Source of the DNA: Comamonadaceae bacterium UBA4962
Lineage (GTDB): Bacteria; Pseudomonadota; Gammaproteobacteria; Burkholderiales; Burkholderiaceae_C
NCBI GenBank assembly: GCA_002397315.1
Contig: DHAE01000008.1
Span: 149,941 to 213,940, forward strand
Length of the DNA: 64,000 bases
Reading direction: 5' to 3'
The notes under the pieces were generated by a model that saw only the letters and a list, made by a program, of their open reading frames with translations, made no database searches and had not been told where the DNA came from. The translations under genes were made by a program, and so were the position numbers. Shown here in pieces: positions 17,166 to 24,982 of the stretch (its first letter is position 1; the number at the start of each line of letters is the position of its first letter).

Positions 17166-17344
17166 GGGTTGTCCTGAATGCCTTCCAGATAAACCCCCTC
17201 CCGCCCTCGCGAAAAACCGGGCGGTCGACGGGCCCGATCCAGCATAGCCGACAAAGCCCGTGAAACATCGTTGCATTTCATTCCCCGCGAGGCACGCAGC
17301 CGATGCCGCCGATGCAGCCGGCGCAGCCCCGCAGGGCCCTGGCC
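17166..17344. other. Left junction of the Mu-like element (no gene)
   Basis: This 179-bp stretch lies between the hydrolase start and the Mor stop codon. It should contain the left end of the element. I could not find a convincing TG...CA end with a 5-6 bp target duplication matching the right side. Confidence 0.4.
17260..17275 (+). repeat. Candidate junction direct repeat, left copy
   Basis: GTGAAACATCGTTGCA resembles GTGAAATTCCGTTGCA at 47387-47402 beyond the last fibre gene (13 of 16 identical, same orientation). The two copies bracket the element. They could be att-like remnants or chance similarity. Confidence 0.25.
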
Positions 17345-17707
17345 CTACCCCTGCAGCCGCGGTGGTTCCTCCGCACTCTGCTGCGCGAGCCGCGCCGTCA
17401 CCCGCGTGATCAGCTTGCGCATGCCGCGCTCGCTCATGCGGTATTCCATCGCCAGCGCGGCGTGGTTGTGGCCGGTGAACTGGCGATAGATCTCCATGTC
17501 CTGCTCGTAGAGCTTGCGCCGGTGGTCCTTGGGGAAGCTGATCATCTGCCCGCCCCAGCGTTCGGCGAGGTGGTCGGCCAGGGCGCCGGCAAGCAGGGTG
17601 GCCACGGGCGCGGGGATGTCGTGGTCGCAGAGGAAGCGTTCTGCGGTGTGGCTCATGTCGTCGAGCAGTTCGTGGCGGCGGGCCGCCATGCGGGGGGAGG
17701 GGGTCAT
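17345..17707 (-). CDS. Mor-family late/middle transcription activator
   Basis: The product is 120 residues and matches the Mor family of Mu-like phages: an N-terminal dimerisation part (about 1-60, LLAGALADHLAERWGGQMIS) followed by an HTH (HAALAMEYRMSERGMRKLI). Mor binds a dyad overlapping the -35 region of its target promoter and recruits RNA polymerase. Here it is the last gene of the leftward early operon and the obvious candidate to switch on the late promoters at 23881, 26300, 29257 and 34860. A tetranucleotide/pentanucleotide repeat lies 27-87 bp upstream of its start. Confidence 0.88.
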   Translation of the reverse strand: MTPSPRMAARRHELLDDMSHTAERFLCDHDIPAPVATLLAGALADHLAERWGGQMISFPKDHRRKLYEQDMEIYRQFTGHNHAALAMEYRMSERGMRKLITRVTARLAQQSAEEPPRLQG

Positions 17708-17733
17708 GGTTCTTCTTTCCGGAATGAATGAAT

Positions 17734-17794
17734 GATGGGATGGGATGGGATGGGTGGATGGGTGAGTGGATGGATGGATGGATGGATGGATGGA
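17734..17794. repeat. Tandem GATGG/TGGA microsatellite upstream of the Mor gene
   Basis: Four GATGG units (17734-17753), a short degenerate stretch, then seven perfect TGGA units (17767-17794). The tract lies in the 122-bp gap between the small membrane-protein gene (stop at 17830) and the Mor start (17707). Such tracts change length by slipped-strand mispairing and here would alter leader or promoter spacing for the activator. Confidence 0.8.
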
Positions 17795-17829
17795 TCGGTG
17801 AGTGAAAGAAAGACAGGGTCGTCCGGCCG

Positions 17830-18111
17830 TCAGCGGACTGCATCCGGCGCATCCGGCGCATGCAGCTGCACCAGTTGGGGCGGGCGCTGGCTCTCGGGCA
17901 CGAAGCCCCTGCACAGCGCCTCGCCCGCCGCCATGCCCTGCCCGTGGACGTGGTCGAGGCGGGCCTCCAGCGCCACGCGCTCGGCGGCGACCGTGGCCAC
18001 CGCAGCGGCGGCGACCGCAGCGGAGACGAGCGCGGCCAGCAGCAGCGGCACCAGCACCAGCACCGACGCGGTGCAGGACACGGCCAGCCCCCGGGCGTGC
18101 CGCCGCCTCAT
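17830..18111 (-). CDS. Small membrane protein of the early operon
   Basis: The product is 93 residues with one long hydrophobic segment (about 12-42) and a hydrophilic tail. Its ATG overlaps the stop of the ATPase gene (ATGA), so it is translationally coupled to the transposition genes. I recognise no family. It could be an early membrane effector such as a superinfection or host-takeover factor, but nothing in the sequence shows this. Confidence 0.6.
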   Translation of the reverse strand: MRRRHARGLAVSCTASVLVLVPLLLAALVSAAVAAAAVATVAAERVALEARLDHVHGQGMAAGEALCRGFVPESQRPPQLVQLHAPDAPDAVR

Positions 18112-19037
18112 GCCCAGCCCCCGCGGTCCACCTGCGCGATCAGCGGGCCGGTGACGCGGTCCTCGCCGCCCTGGTGGGCGAGGTTGATGGCGCCGGACAC
18201 CAGGTTGTTGATCGCGAGCGGATGGCACAGCGAGCGGGGCCCGAGCGCGCGCTGTCCGCGCAGCCGGGTTTCCGTGGGCACGCGCAGCCGCGCCACGACG
18301 GCCGCGGCCACGTCCGGCGCGAGCACCTGGTCGCAATCGGCGCCGACGCGCGCGAACTTGTGGCGCAGGTAGGCGTCGACGTCCTGGTCGATCGGCTCCA
18401 GGTAGCGCTTCTCCAGCCGCTGCACGACCTCGCGCACGTCGAAGTCCGATTCGCCGAGCTTCCAGTCCAGTTCCGTCTGGCCGATCACCAGGATCGACAG
18501 CAGCGGGGTGAAGCCGTCGTCCAGCTCGTAGAAGCCCTTGAAGTGCCGCAGGGTGGAGCGCGCAAGCCGGTGGCCCTCCTCGATCACCAGCACGTGCCGG
18601 TTGCCCGCCTCGGCGCTGGCGCGCAGCGCGTCGTGCATCTGGGCCTTGCGCGCCTGGTCGGACTGCCGCACGGCGGCGCCCGGCAGCAAGCGGCGGATCA
18701 CCGCGGTGGTGATGTCCTCCGCGCGCAACGGCCGGCCCCGGCTCTCGTGGTCCTCCATGCCCAGGATGTAGGGCTCGATCACCACCACGGGCTGCTCCTG
18801 CGCACGGATCCAGTGCGCGAGGTCCCGGCGCAGCGTGGACTTGCCGGCGCCCGATTCCGCGATCACGGCCAGCATGCCGCCGTGCTGCGCGACATTGCGC
18901 ACGGCGGCGCGCACGCGGCGGATGTTGTCGTTCATGAAGACGTCGGCCACGCCGCGCATCTCGTGGTTGAAGGGATCGCGGTCGAGCGCGAAATGCTCCC
19001 GCGCGTCGGGGGTGATGGTGTGTTTCCTGGGCAGCAT
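18108..19037 (-). CDS. Transposition AAA ATPase (MuB/ExeA/TniB-like)
   Basis: The product is 309 residues with Walker A ESGAGKST (61-68), Walker B VLVIEE (149-154) and an AAA+ sensor region (ILVIGQTEL). This class, called ExeA-like in BcepMu-type phages and MuB in Mu, binds target DNA with ATP and activates the transposase. It lies 104 bp downstream of the DDE transposase in the leftward operon. The gap holds G-rich sequence but no gene. Confidence 0.88.
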   Translation of the reverse strand: MLPRKHTITPDAREHFALDRDPFNHEMRGVADVFMNDNIRRVRAAVRNVAQHGGMLAVIAESGAGKSTLRRDLAHWIRAQEQPVVVIEPYILGMEDHESRGRPLRAEDITTAVIRRLLPGAAVRQSDQARKAQMHDALRASAEAGNRHVLVIEEGHRLARSTLRHFKGFYELDDGFTPLLSILVIGQTELDWKLGESDFDVREVVQRLEKRYLEPIDQDVDAYLRHKFARVGADCDQVLAPDVAAAVVARLRVPTETRLRGQRALGPRSLCHPLAINNLVSGAINLAHQGGEDRVTGPLIAQVDRGGWA

Positions 19038-19141
19038 GTCGTATTGCTTGTTTCTGGATGGGTGGCGGCGGGTGGCCCGGGCGCGGGGGGGCGGTGCCGT
19101 GTCCGGCGGATGGGGCGAGGGGGACGGCGATGGGCGCGGCA

Positions 19142-20971
19142 TCAGGCCTCTCCCACCGCGCGCAGCGGCAGCCGGCGGTCCGTGCCATCCGCAGCAGTCG
19201 GGCCGCCGCGCAGGAACTGCGCCGCCAGCGCCTCGATCTGCGCCTCGGGCATCGCGTCGGGCCAGCGCGCCTTGACGAAGCGGTTCTCCTCGCGCGTGAT
19301 GCTGCGGCCGATGCGCCGGGCGATGCGCTGCAGCGCCTCCACCGTGTCCGTCCCGGCGGGCGCGGCGGCGTGCTGCGCCACCGGGTGGCCCACGTCCAGC
19401 GCCGTGCCCTGGCGCGGCAGGTAGGCGGGGATCACCGCGTCCCGCATGCGCCTGAGCGGATCGATCGCGCCGCCCAGCACCTGCGGACCCCGGCCCTTCG
19501 CCATGGCCTTGCGCACCTCCCGGGCCTCGGCCGCGGTGGAGGCGCCCGTCGCCAGCATCTCGATGCGGGCGAGGTGGCGCTGCGCGGGCGTGTCGGCATG
19601 GCGCTGGTACGACGTGCCCACGATGGCCGACCCGGCATGGAACCCGAAGTCCCCGCGCACCTTGGGCTCCAGCAGGTGGTAGGCGGTGCGCCCATCCGCA
19701 TCCACGATCACCGCCTGCGCGGAGTCCGGCCGCCACGCGTTGCGCACGATCTGCAGCTTCTGGCCGACGATGACGCCGGGCACGCCGGAAACGTCCCAGG
19801 CCGTGCCGCGGAAGCCGACTTCCAGGAAATCGTTCACGGTGCGCGTCTCGGGCGCGGAGACGGCCAGCTCGCGGCACAGGCCGATGCCGGGCGCGATCAC
19901 CAGCTGGTCCGGCGCGATGCGCATCCAGGCCTCGTAGCGCGTCATGTTGTGGCGCGTGTGCACCTGCGTGGCGTTGAACCACCGCGCCCACTGCAGCGCC
20001 ACCGCGTTGACCTGCTCCAGCGTCGTGAGCCGCAGCAGCTTGAAAGCCGACTCCAGGCTGCGCTCCACGATGTCCTGCGCCTTCTCCACCTGGCCCTTGG
20101 CGCGCGGGTTCTTCGGCCGGTTGATCTGCACCTGCACGCGCAGCGCGCCGCACAGGTTCATGAAGGGCGGGCTGGTGTTGGCGCCGCCCGGGTCGAGCAT
20201 GCACAGCCGCGGCACGCCGTGGAACGGGTCGCTGCCGCGCTGGTGGATCGCCTGCACGAACACCTCGGCCAGGTTGCCGCCGGTCTCTCCGCCGACCACG
20301 TACCAGACGAACACGGCGCCCGAGGTGTGGTCGGTGACCACGTAGCGCCACAGGCTGTCCAGCACCTGCCGCGCCACGTTCTTCGGCTTGTTGCCGTAGT
20401 AGTCGGTCCAGTCGGCCACGCGCAGGCCGGTGTCCCGCCCCTGCGCGGGCAGGTAGTACATGACGCAGCGGCTCGCGTCGATCTGCCAGCAGTGGTTGGG
20501 GTGCAGGCTGGCCATGCGGATCGCCGGCGCGGGCGCCAGCAGCTGATCGGGATGCAGCCGGTACTTGCGCAAGGCCGCGGTGATGGCGCTCACCGACAGC
20601 GGCACCACCTCGCCATCGCCCGTCACGCGTTCGGCGCGGATCAGGCCGTTGGCGCGCAGCTCCTCGACGGCATCCTCGATGCCCATGAGGCGCTTGCCGT
20701 TCTTGCGCATGTGCTCCAGCACGTCGAGCGCGATCACCGACGCCTCGCGCGCGGTGAGGGCGGAGCGGCCGGCATCGCTGCGGCGCTTGCGCGGCGCGGC
20801 CGTCCGCACCGTCACTTCGCCGATCCTGCGCACCACGGTCTGCACCGACAGGCCCAGTTCCCGCGCCGCCTCCTGGTAGATGGCCGTCTTGCGGCCCCAC
20901 GCGGCGTCCGCCACGGCCTGCCCGTAGTGGACGAGCCGCTGCGTCACCGCCGGGTTGGGTGCGGCCCTCAT
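19142..20971 (-). CDS. DDE transposase (Mu A-like function, BcepMu/Tn552-related type)
   Basis: The product is 609 residues. The catalytic triad is Asp165 (CWQIDASRC), Asp260 (CMLDPGG) and Glu296 (AKGQVEKAQ), giving DD(35)E spacing. An HTH-containing N-terminal region (about 1-150) should bind the element ends, and the C-terminal third (about 400-609) resembles the Mu-transposase C-terminal beta-barrel and tail. It joins element ends to target DNA by replicative transposition with the ATPase next door. Its ATG overlaps the stop of the upstream coiled-coil gene. All key residues are present, so it looks functional. Confidence 0.9.
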   Translation of the reverse strand: MRAAPNPAVTQRLVHYGQAVADAAWGRKTAIYQEAARELGLSVQTVVRRIGEVTVRTAAPRKRRSDAGRSALTAREASVIALDVLEHMRKNGKRLMGIEDAVEELRANGLIRAERVTGDGEVVPLSVSAITAALRKYRLHPDQLLAPAPAIRMASLHPNHCWQIDASRCVMYYLPAQGRDTGLRVADWTDYYGNKPKNVARQVLDSLWRYVVTDHTSGAVFVWYVVGGETGGNLAEVFVQAIHQRGSDPFHGVPRLCMLDPGGANTSPPFMNLCGALRVQVQINRPKNPRAKGQVEKAQDIVERSLESAFKLLRLTTLEQVNAVALQWARWFNATQVHTRHNMTRYEAWMRIAPDQLVIAPGIGLCRELAVSAPETRTVNDFLEVGFRGTAWDVSGVPGVIVGQKLQIVRNAWRPDSAQAVIVDADGRTAYHLLEPKVRGDFGFHAGSAIVGTSYQRHADTPAQRHLARIEMLATGASTAAEAREVRKAMAKGRGPQVLGGAIDPLRRMRDAVIPAYLPRQGTALDVGHPVAQHAAAPAGTDTVEALQRIARRIGRSITREENRFVKARWPDAMPEAQIEALAAQFLRGGPTAADGTDRRLPLRAVGEA

Positions 20972-22125
20972 GCGAGCGCCGCCTGCAGCAGGCCGTGTGC
21001 GATGTGCACGCCGGGAATGCCGTGCGTGCCGTGGAGGCCGTGCGTTCCGGCGCGGTGGGGCAGGGCGGCCGCCTCGGCCGCGGCGCGCGGTTCCGCCGGG
21101 TCGGCCGCACGGGACAGGCCGGCCATGCGGGCGGCTTCGGACGCACCGGGCGCGAACGATGCCTCCGGTCCCACCGCCGCCTCTACCGCGCCGGGAATCG
21201 CGGCCTCGTCCAGCCAGGCCGGCGCCGCCGCCGTCCGCGCCTGCAGCTCCAGGCCGATGCGGCCGGCCACCGTCACCAGCCGGCCGAGCACCGTCTCCAG
21301 CTGGCCCTGCACCCAGGCGCGCTGGCACTGGCCGGCCGCGTCGCCGTGCGACACGATCGCCTCCAGCCCGTCGCGCAGCGGACCCAGGATGGCGGCCTCG
21401 ATGCCCTGCGCCGCCTCCTGCGCCTGCCGGCGCAGCTGTGCCGCCACCTCGTCGGGCGTGGCCCGGGCGAGCTGCCGCGCCTGCCGGCGCAGATCGGCGA
21501 CCGTCGCCTCCACGGCCCGCTTGCCCTCGGCGAGGTCCTCGGCCTGGTCCTGCGCGTCCCGCAGCGCGCGGGCCTGCGCCTCCTTCTCGCGGGCATGGCG
21601 GGCGATCAGCTCTTCGGCCAGCTCCACGAAACCCTCCTTGTCGCCGGCCTTCGCGACCTCGATCAGCGCCTGCTTCTGGTCCTCCGGCAGCCGGCGGTAC
21701 TGGCGCAGTTCGCGGTAGCCGATGCCCATGCGGGACATCGAATCGAGCGCTTCCTCGCCGAAGGCGCGCAGGTTGGCGATGTCGAGATCCACCTTGTCGA
21801 CCGACAGCCCGAGCACGCCGCAGAACTCCTCCCACGTGCCCCGGAACTCCGAACCGTTCGGAGCGCGCTGGCCCCGCAGCTGCTGGTACAGCTTGCGCTC
21901 CTTCACGAACGCCAGCTTGGAAACACCGAACGTTCGGAGCAGGTTGCCGGCCGCATGGAAGGCCTGCGCCTGCCCCAGCAACTGGTTGAGCAGGTCGCGG
22001 TCCTGCCCGTAGCCGGCCTGCACGGCGGCCAGCTGCGCGGGCGCGGCCTCCAGCGCGGCCAGCGCCGCTTCGTTGAGCTTCGGCGCCGCCGCGGGCGCCG
22101 TGGGGGTCTTGGGTGTGCGTGGCAT
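20968..22125 (-). CDS. Early-operon coiled-coil protein
   Basis: The product is 385 residues. The middle part (about 165-270) is rich in Ala, Glu, Gln and Arg in heptad-like patterns (DLAEGKRAVEATVADLRRQA) and should form a long coiled coil. The N-terminal part (about 60-160) looks globular (TWEEFCGVLGLSVDKVDLDI), and the tail is a low-complexity Gly/His segment. I do not recognise a named family. It sits just upstream of and overlapping the transposase start, so a role in replication, transposition or early control is likely by position only. Confidence 0.7.
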   Translation of the reverse strand: MPRTPKTPTAPAAAPKLNEAALAALEAAPAQLAAVQAGYGQDRDLLNQLLGQAQAFHAAGNLLRTFGVSKLAFVKERKLYQQLRGQRAPNGSEFRGTWEEFCGVLGLSVDKVDLDIANLRAFGEEALDSMSRMGIGYRELRQYRRLPEDQKQALIEVAKAGDKEGFVELAEELIARHAREKEAQARALRDAQDQAEDLAEGKRAVEATVADLRRQARQLARATPDEVAAQLRRQAQEAAQGIEAAILGPLRDGLEAIVSHGDAAGQCQRAWVQGQLETVLGRLVTVAGRIGLELQARTAAAPAWLDEAAIPGAVEAAVGPEASFAPGASEAARMAGLSRAADPAEPRAAAEAAALPHRAGTHGLHGTHGIPGVHIAHGLLQAALA

Positions 22126-22135
22126 GTCGTGCGGC

Positions 22136-22480
22136 TCAGTGGCTCATGAGGTAATTGCGCTGGAGCTGCTCCAGCGCGTTCTTGGCGCGGTCGAAATCCG
22201 CCATCACGCGGAAGGCGAGGCGGCCGAAGCGGGGGGTGAGGCGGAAGCGCTCGGTGGAGGGGTCCTTCTCCACCCAGCCCCGGGCGATCAGCACCGCGGC
22301 GGTACGGGTCACGTAGGGCGGCGGGCAGCGCATGGCGGCGGCGAGGTCCTTGTTGGGCAGGCCGTCGATCACGTGGCCGGCCAGGCACTCCAGCATGTCC
22401 AGCGCGCGCAGCACCGGGGCGCCGGCCGGCTGCTGCCCGCCGGCCTCGCCCACCTCGCCGGCCGGCGGCGCGGGCGTCAC
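22136..22480 (-). CDS. IclR-type winged-helix early regulator
   Basis: The product is 114 residues. Residues about 20-85 match an IclR/MarR-like winged HTH (LRALDMLECLAG, LPNKDLAAAM, PYVTRTAAVLIARGWVEKD). There is no effector domain, as in phage-encoded mini-regulators. The GTG start at 22480 overlaps the stop of the upstream Ner-like gene (GTGA), so it is translationally coupled. It probably modulates early transcription. Confidence 0.72.
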   Translation of the reverse strand: MTPAPPAGEVGEAGGQQPAGAPVLRALDMLECLAGHVIDGLPNKDLAAAMRCPPPYVTRTAAVLIARGWVEKDPSTERFRLTPRFGRLAFRVMADFDRAKNALEQLQRNYLMSH

Positions 22481-22728
22481 GCGGCGCTCCGGGCGGCGGC
22501 CACGGCGGCGCGGGGCCGGCGCAGCACCATCCGGGAGCCCTGCGGCGGCCAGAGCACCGACACCGCGATGCCGGTGACCTCCGCGATGCGCGCCTTGATC
22601 CGCGCCGATTCCGAGCGGCCGCTGATGACCTGGCTCACGGTGGCGTTCGCCACCCGCAGTTCGTCGGCCAGCGCCGTGGGCGTGACCCCCTTCATGCGCA
22701 TGGCCGCCTTGATCTCTTCCGGATGCAT
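22477..22728 (-). CDS. Ner-like HTH protein, first gene of the leftward early operon
   Basis: The product is 83 residues with a helix-turn-helix of the Ner/Nlp type (TPTALADELRVANATVSQVI) followed by VTGIAVSVLWPP, typical of Ner-like proteins. In Mu, Ner represses both the early promoter and the repressor promoter. It starts 109 bp from the repressor start, facing away across an operator-rich gap, the classic switch geometry. Confidence 0.82.
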   Translation of the reverse strand: MHPEEIKAAMRMKGVTPTALADELRVANATVSQVISGRSESARIKARIAEVTGIAVSVLWPPQGSRMVLRRPRAAVAAARSAA

Positions 22729-22836
22729 GTCTGATACCCTTTCGCCTAACTGGTGAGGTGAAAGCGCTGCGCGAGCGCTGTAGGCGAATTATGGGAAAGA
22801 AATCTTTCCCATGCAATAGATTTTGGGAAAGATTTA
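22729..22836. promoter_or_regulatory. Lysogeny switch: divergent promoters and operators
   Basis: The gap between the Ner-like and repressor starts contains a perfect 9-bp inverted repeat ATGGGAAAG / CTTTCCCAT around AAAT (22791-22812), a further TTGGGAAAGATTT half-site (22823-22835), a second dyad CTTTCGCCT / AGGTGAAAG (22739-22764), and TTCGCCTA / TAGGCGAA (22741-22748 / 22781-22788). Two different operator families, as needed for a repressor and a Ner-like protein, fit this pattern. Confidence 0.65.
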
Positions 22837-23265
22837 ATGACCATAGGAGACCGGCTGCGCGAAGAGCGCGACCGCCTGGGGCTCAGCCAGCCCAAGCTCG
22901 CGGCGATCGCGGGCACCACGAAGCAGACCCTTTTTTCCTGGGAGACCGGCAAGACCGCGCCGGACGGCTTCCAGCTCTCCGCGCTCGGCGCGGCGGGGGT
23001 GGACCTGCTCTACGTCCTCATGGGCCAGCGGTCGGGCAGCGCGCTCTCACCCGAGGAGCAGACGGTGCTGTCCTTCTACCGCAGCGCTTCCAAAGAGGTG
23101 CAGCGCGCCGCGCTGGGGGCGCTGATCGGCGCGAACGCCCCGGCCCAGGGCCCGTCCCAGCTCAACCAGATGGGCGATCTCACGATGAATAACCATGCCG
23201 TGGGGGCCGTGCAGATCGGCTTTTCGGCGGAAGGATCGGCCAAACGTGTGAAGACACGTAACTAA
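22837..23265 (+). CDS. Xre-family phage repressor
   Basis: The product is 142 residues. An N-terminal HTH_3 domain (about 3-62, LSQPKLAAIAGTTKQTLFSW) is followed by a short C-terminal region without a LexA/CI Ser-Lys peptidase site, so RecA-driven self-cleavage is not expected. It is transcribed rightward, opposite to the early operon, and should hold the element silent by binding 22739-22835. The tail has MNNHAVGAVQIG, which recurs in the next small gene. Confidence 0.85.
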   Translation: MTIGDRLREERDRLGLSQPKLAAIAGTTKQTLFSWETGKTAPDGFQLSALGAAGVDLLYVLMGQRSGSALSPEEQTVLSFYRSASKEVQRAALGALIGANAPAQGPSQLNQMGDLTMNNHAVGAVQIGFSAEGSAKRVKTRN

Positions 23266-23347
23266 ATAGATGGCCGTGGACCGGCCATTTCGACGGAACG
23301 GCCGAGCCCCCGACGACGACAATATCGCCGAAGGGAAGAGTCTGTAA

Positions 23348-23572
23348 ATGTCGAATTTGATGTCGTGGATCGTGAAGAAAATCAAGCCCGTGCAGATGAA
23401 CAACCATGCACGCGGCGGAATCCAGGTGGGGGCAATACACGGGAGGGTCACCATCATCAACGTGACGCTGGGCAATGGCGGCGACTGTTCCTTCATCCTG
23501 AAGGGGCGGACGATTCTCCAGCGCACGGGCAACCCCCGGATCGAGACGAACCGTCCCCACTCCCTCGAATGA
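23348..23572 (+). CDS. Small hypothetical protein sharing a motif with the repressor tail
   Basis: The product is 74 residues starting at an ATG with GGAAG 10-14 bp upstream. It contains MNNHARGGIQVG, very like MNNHAVGAVQIG at the C-terminus of the repressor just upstream, then a beta-rich segment (VTIINVTLGNGGDCSFIL). The shared motif could be an oligomerisation or partner-binding peptide, and this protein could modulate the repressor. No family is recognised. Confidence 0.5.
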   Translation: MSNLMSWIVKKIKPVQMNNHARGGIQVGAIHGRVTIINVTLGNGGDCSFILKGRTILQRTGNPRIETNRPHSLE

Positions 23573-23880
23573 GCGCAGGCCCCGGCCTGCTCGTCCGCCT
23601 GCCCGCATCGGGGCTTTCTCGGAGTCGCCGTGGCGACAATGCACCCGTGTTAATGACGCACCGGCGCCGCATAACGTGCGCACCCCGGCGCGGCAAATGC
23701 CCTGGGGGAATCGGCCGGGCGCTCCGGTAAATCGCCCGCTCCAATACGGCCTCTCGCGGATATTCGCACACATAACTGCGCTGTGGCATGGCAGTGACGT
23801 AATCCGTGCGATTTCCCGGCCGTCCGCGGGCCCGGTCCGGGCGCGGCCGTGCCGCGGCTGCCGGCGGCGCGAATCGAATA
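23573..23880. other. Non-coding stretch before the lysis operon
   Basis: About 300 bp without a convincing gene on either strand, AT-richer than the flanks in places. It separates the repressor unit from the first late promoter at 23881. No clear hairpin with a T-tract is seen. Confidence 0.5.
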
Positions 23881-23923
23881 GTGCCCTCGTTCCAGCGACG
23901 GCCTCCGGCACGGTCCGGACACT
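23881..23923 (+). promoter_or_regulatory. Late promoter copy 1 (lysis operon)
   Basis: GTGCCCTCGTTCCA (23881-23894), then exactly 22 bp, then GGACACT as a poor -10-like heptamer; the first lysis gene starts at 23961. The preceding AATA and the GTGCCC-GTTCCA core match the three other copies in the element. Confidence 0.6.
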
Positions 23924-23960
23924 GGTGGCTTCCCACCTTTGTCCGCCCGCTGGAGGGCCC

Positions 23961-24326
23961 ATGCAACTCAGAGAATCCGTTCCGGTCTGGCTGCGCGCGC
24001 CGCGCAATTCGCTGTGGCTGGCCATCGCCGCGGCCCTGCTGGCCGCTATCGCCGTGGTCGCGCCCGCGCAATGGCCCGTGGTGCTGTACAAGGCCTCCCT
24101 GGTGTCGCTCGCCGCGGTGCTCGGGTACTGGCTCGACCGCGCGCTGTTCCCCTATGCGCGCCCCGACGGCTACCTGGTGCGCGACTGGCGCTACGGCACC
24201 GCCGCGCCCGAAGGCGACGTGGACCATCCCGTCGTCACGGCCTACGCGCGCATCTACTCCGCCGCCATGGTGCGGCGCGCCATCGTGGTCGCCGCGGTGG
24301 TCTTCGGCATGGCCGCGGGCCTGTGA
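23961..24326 (+). CDS. Putative holin
   Basis: The product is 121 residues with two hydrophobic segments near 18-36 and 40-57 and a third near the C-terminus (about 103-120). It is the first gene of the lysis cassette, just before a transglycosylase and Rz/Rz1, where BcepMu-like phages carry their holin. A holin forms inner-membrane lesions that release the endolysin and time lysis. Its stop overlaps the next start (TGATG). Confidence 0.72.
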   Translation: MQLRESVPVWLRAPRNSLWLAIAAALLAAIAVVAPAQWPVVLYKASLVSLAAVLGYWLDRALFPYARPDGYLVRDWRYGTAAPEGDVDHPVVTAYARIYSAAMVRRAIVVAAVVFGMAAGL

Positions 24327-24982
24327 TGGACGCGCGCCGCCGTTCCCGCCGGGCCGCCGCCCTCGGCCGGGCCCTCGCGCCGCTGCCTGCCGTGTTCGCG
24401 TCCGTGTTCATGTTCATGTTCGCGTTCACGGCCGGCATCGCGCAGGCCCAGGTGCCGCCCGAGGCGCTGCGCCACCGCGCGCTGCTCGTGCGCACCGCGC
24501 ACGCCACCTGGGGCCTGGATGCGCCCGTGGCGGTGTTCGCGGCCCAGATCCACCAGGAAAGCGCCTGGCGCCCGGACGCCGTCTCGCACGTCGGCGCGCG
24601 GGGCCTCGCCCAGTTCATGCCCGGCACCACGCGGTGGATCGCCTCCATCGACCCCGGCCTGGCCGCGCAGCAGCCCCACAGCCCCGCCTGGGCGCTGCGC
24701 GCGCTGGTCCGCTACGACCGCTGGCTGTACGAGCGCACCCCCGGGCACTACGCGCCGCGCGACCGCATGTGGGTGGCCCTGCGCGCCTACAACGGCGGAC
24801 TCGGGCACTGGCAGGCCGAGGCGCGCGCCACCGGGCTGCGCCTGCCCGACCGCCTGCAGGTCGATGCCGCCTGCGGCCTCGCCCGCCGCGCCGCGCTGCA
24901 CTGCGCCGAAAACCTCGGCTATCCGCACCGCATCCTGGTCGTCCTCCAGCCGCGCTACGCGGCGTGGGGGCCCGGCCTGTGA
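24326..24982 (+). CDS. Lytic transglycosylase endolysin (SLT family)
   Basis: The product is 218 residues. A hydrophobic N-terminal segment (about 20-42, ending IAQAQ) looks like a signal peptide or SAR anchor, so export may be Sec-dependent. The SLT catalytic Glu is E78 in AAQIHQESAW, with GARGLAQFMPGT and RAYNGGLGHW as the other family motifs. It cleaves the glycan backbone of peptidoglycan to release particles. It overlaps the Rz gene (GTGA). Confidence 0.88.
   Translation: MDARRRSRRAAALGRALAPLPAVFASVFMFMFAFTAGIAQAQVPPEALRHRALLVRTAHATWGLDAPVAVFAAQIHQESAWRPDAVSHVGARGLAQFMPGTTRWIASIDPGLAAQQPHSPAWALRALVRYDRWLYERTPGHYAPRDRMWVALRAYNGGLGHWQAEARATGLRLPDRLQVDAACGLARRAALHCAENLGYPHRILVVLQPRYAAWGPGL

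Noticed and set aside
17734..17794. Repeat as coding sequence (an in-frame upstream extension of Mor with Ser-Ile-His-Pro repeats)
   Set aside because: The Mor family starts near MTPSPRM; the extension has no ribosome-binding site and would be a low-complexity leader.
23573..23880. Small ORFs before the lysis cassette
   Set aside because: They are short, lack ribosome-binding sites and show no protein-like composition.
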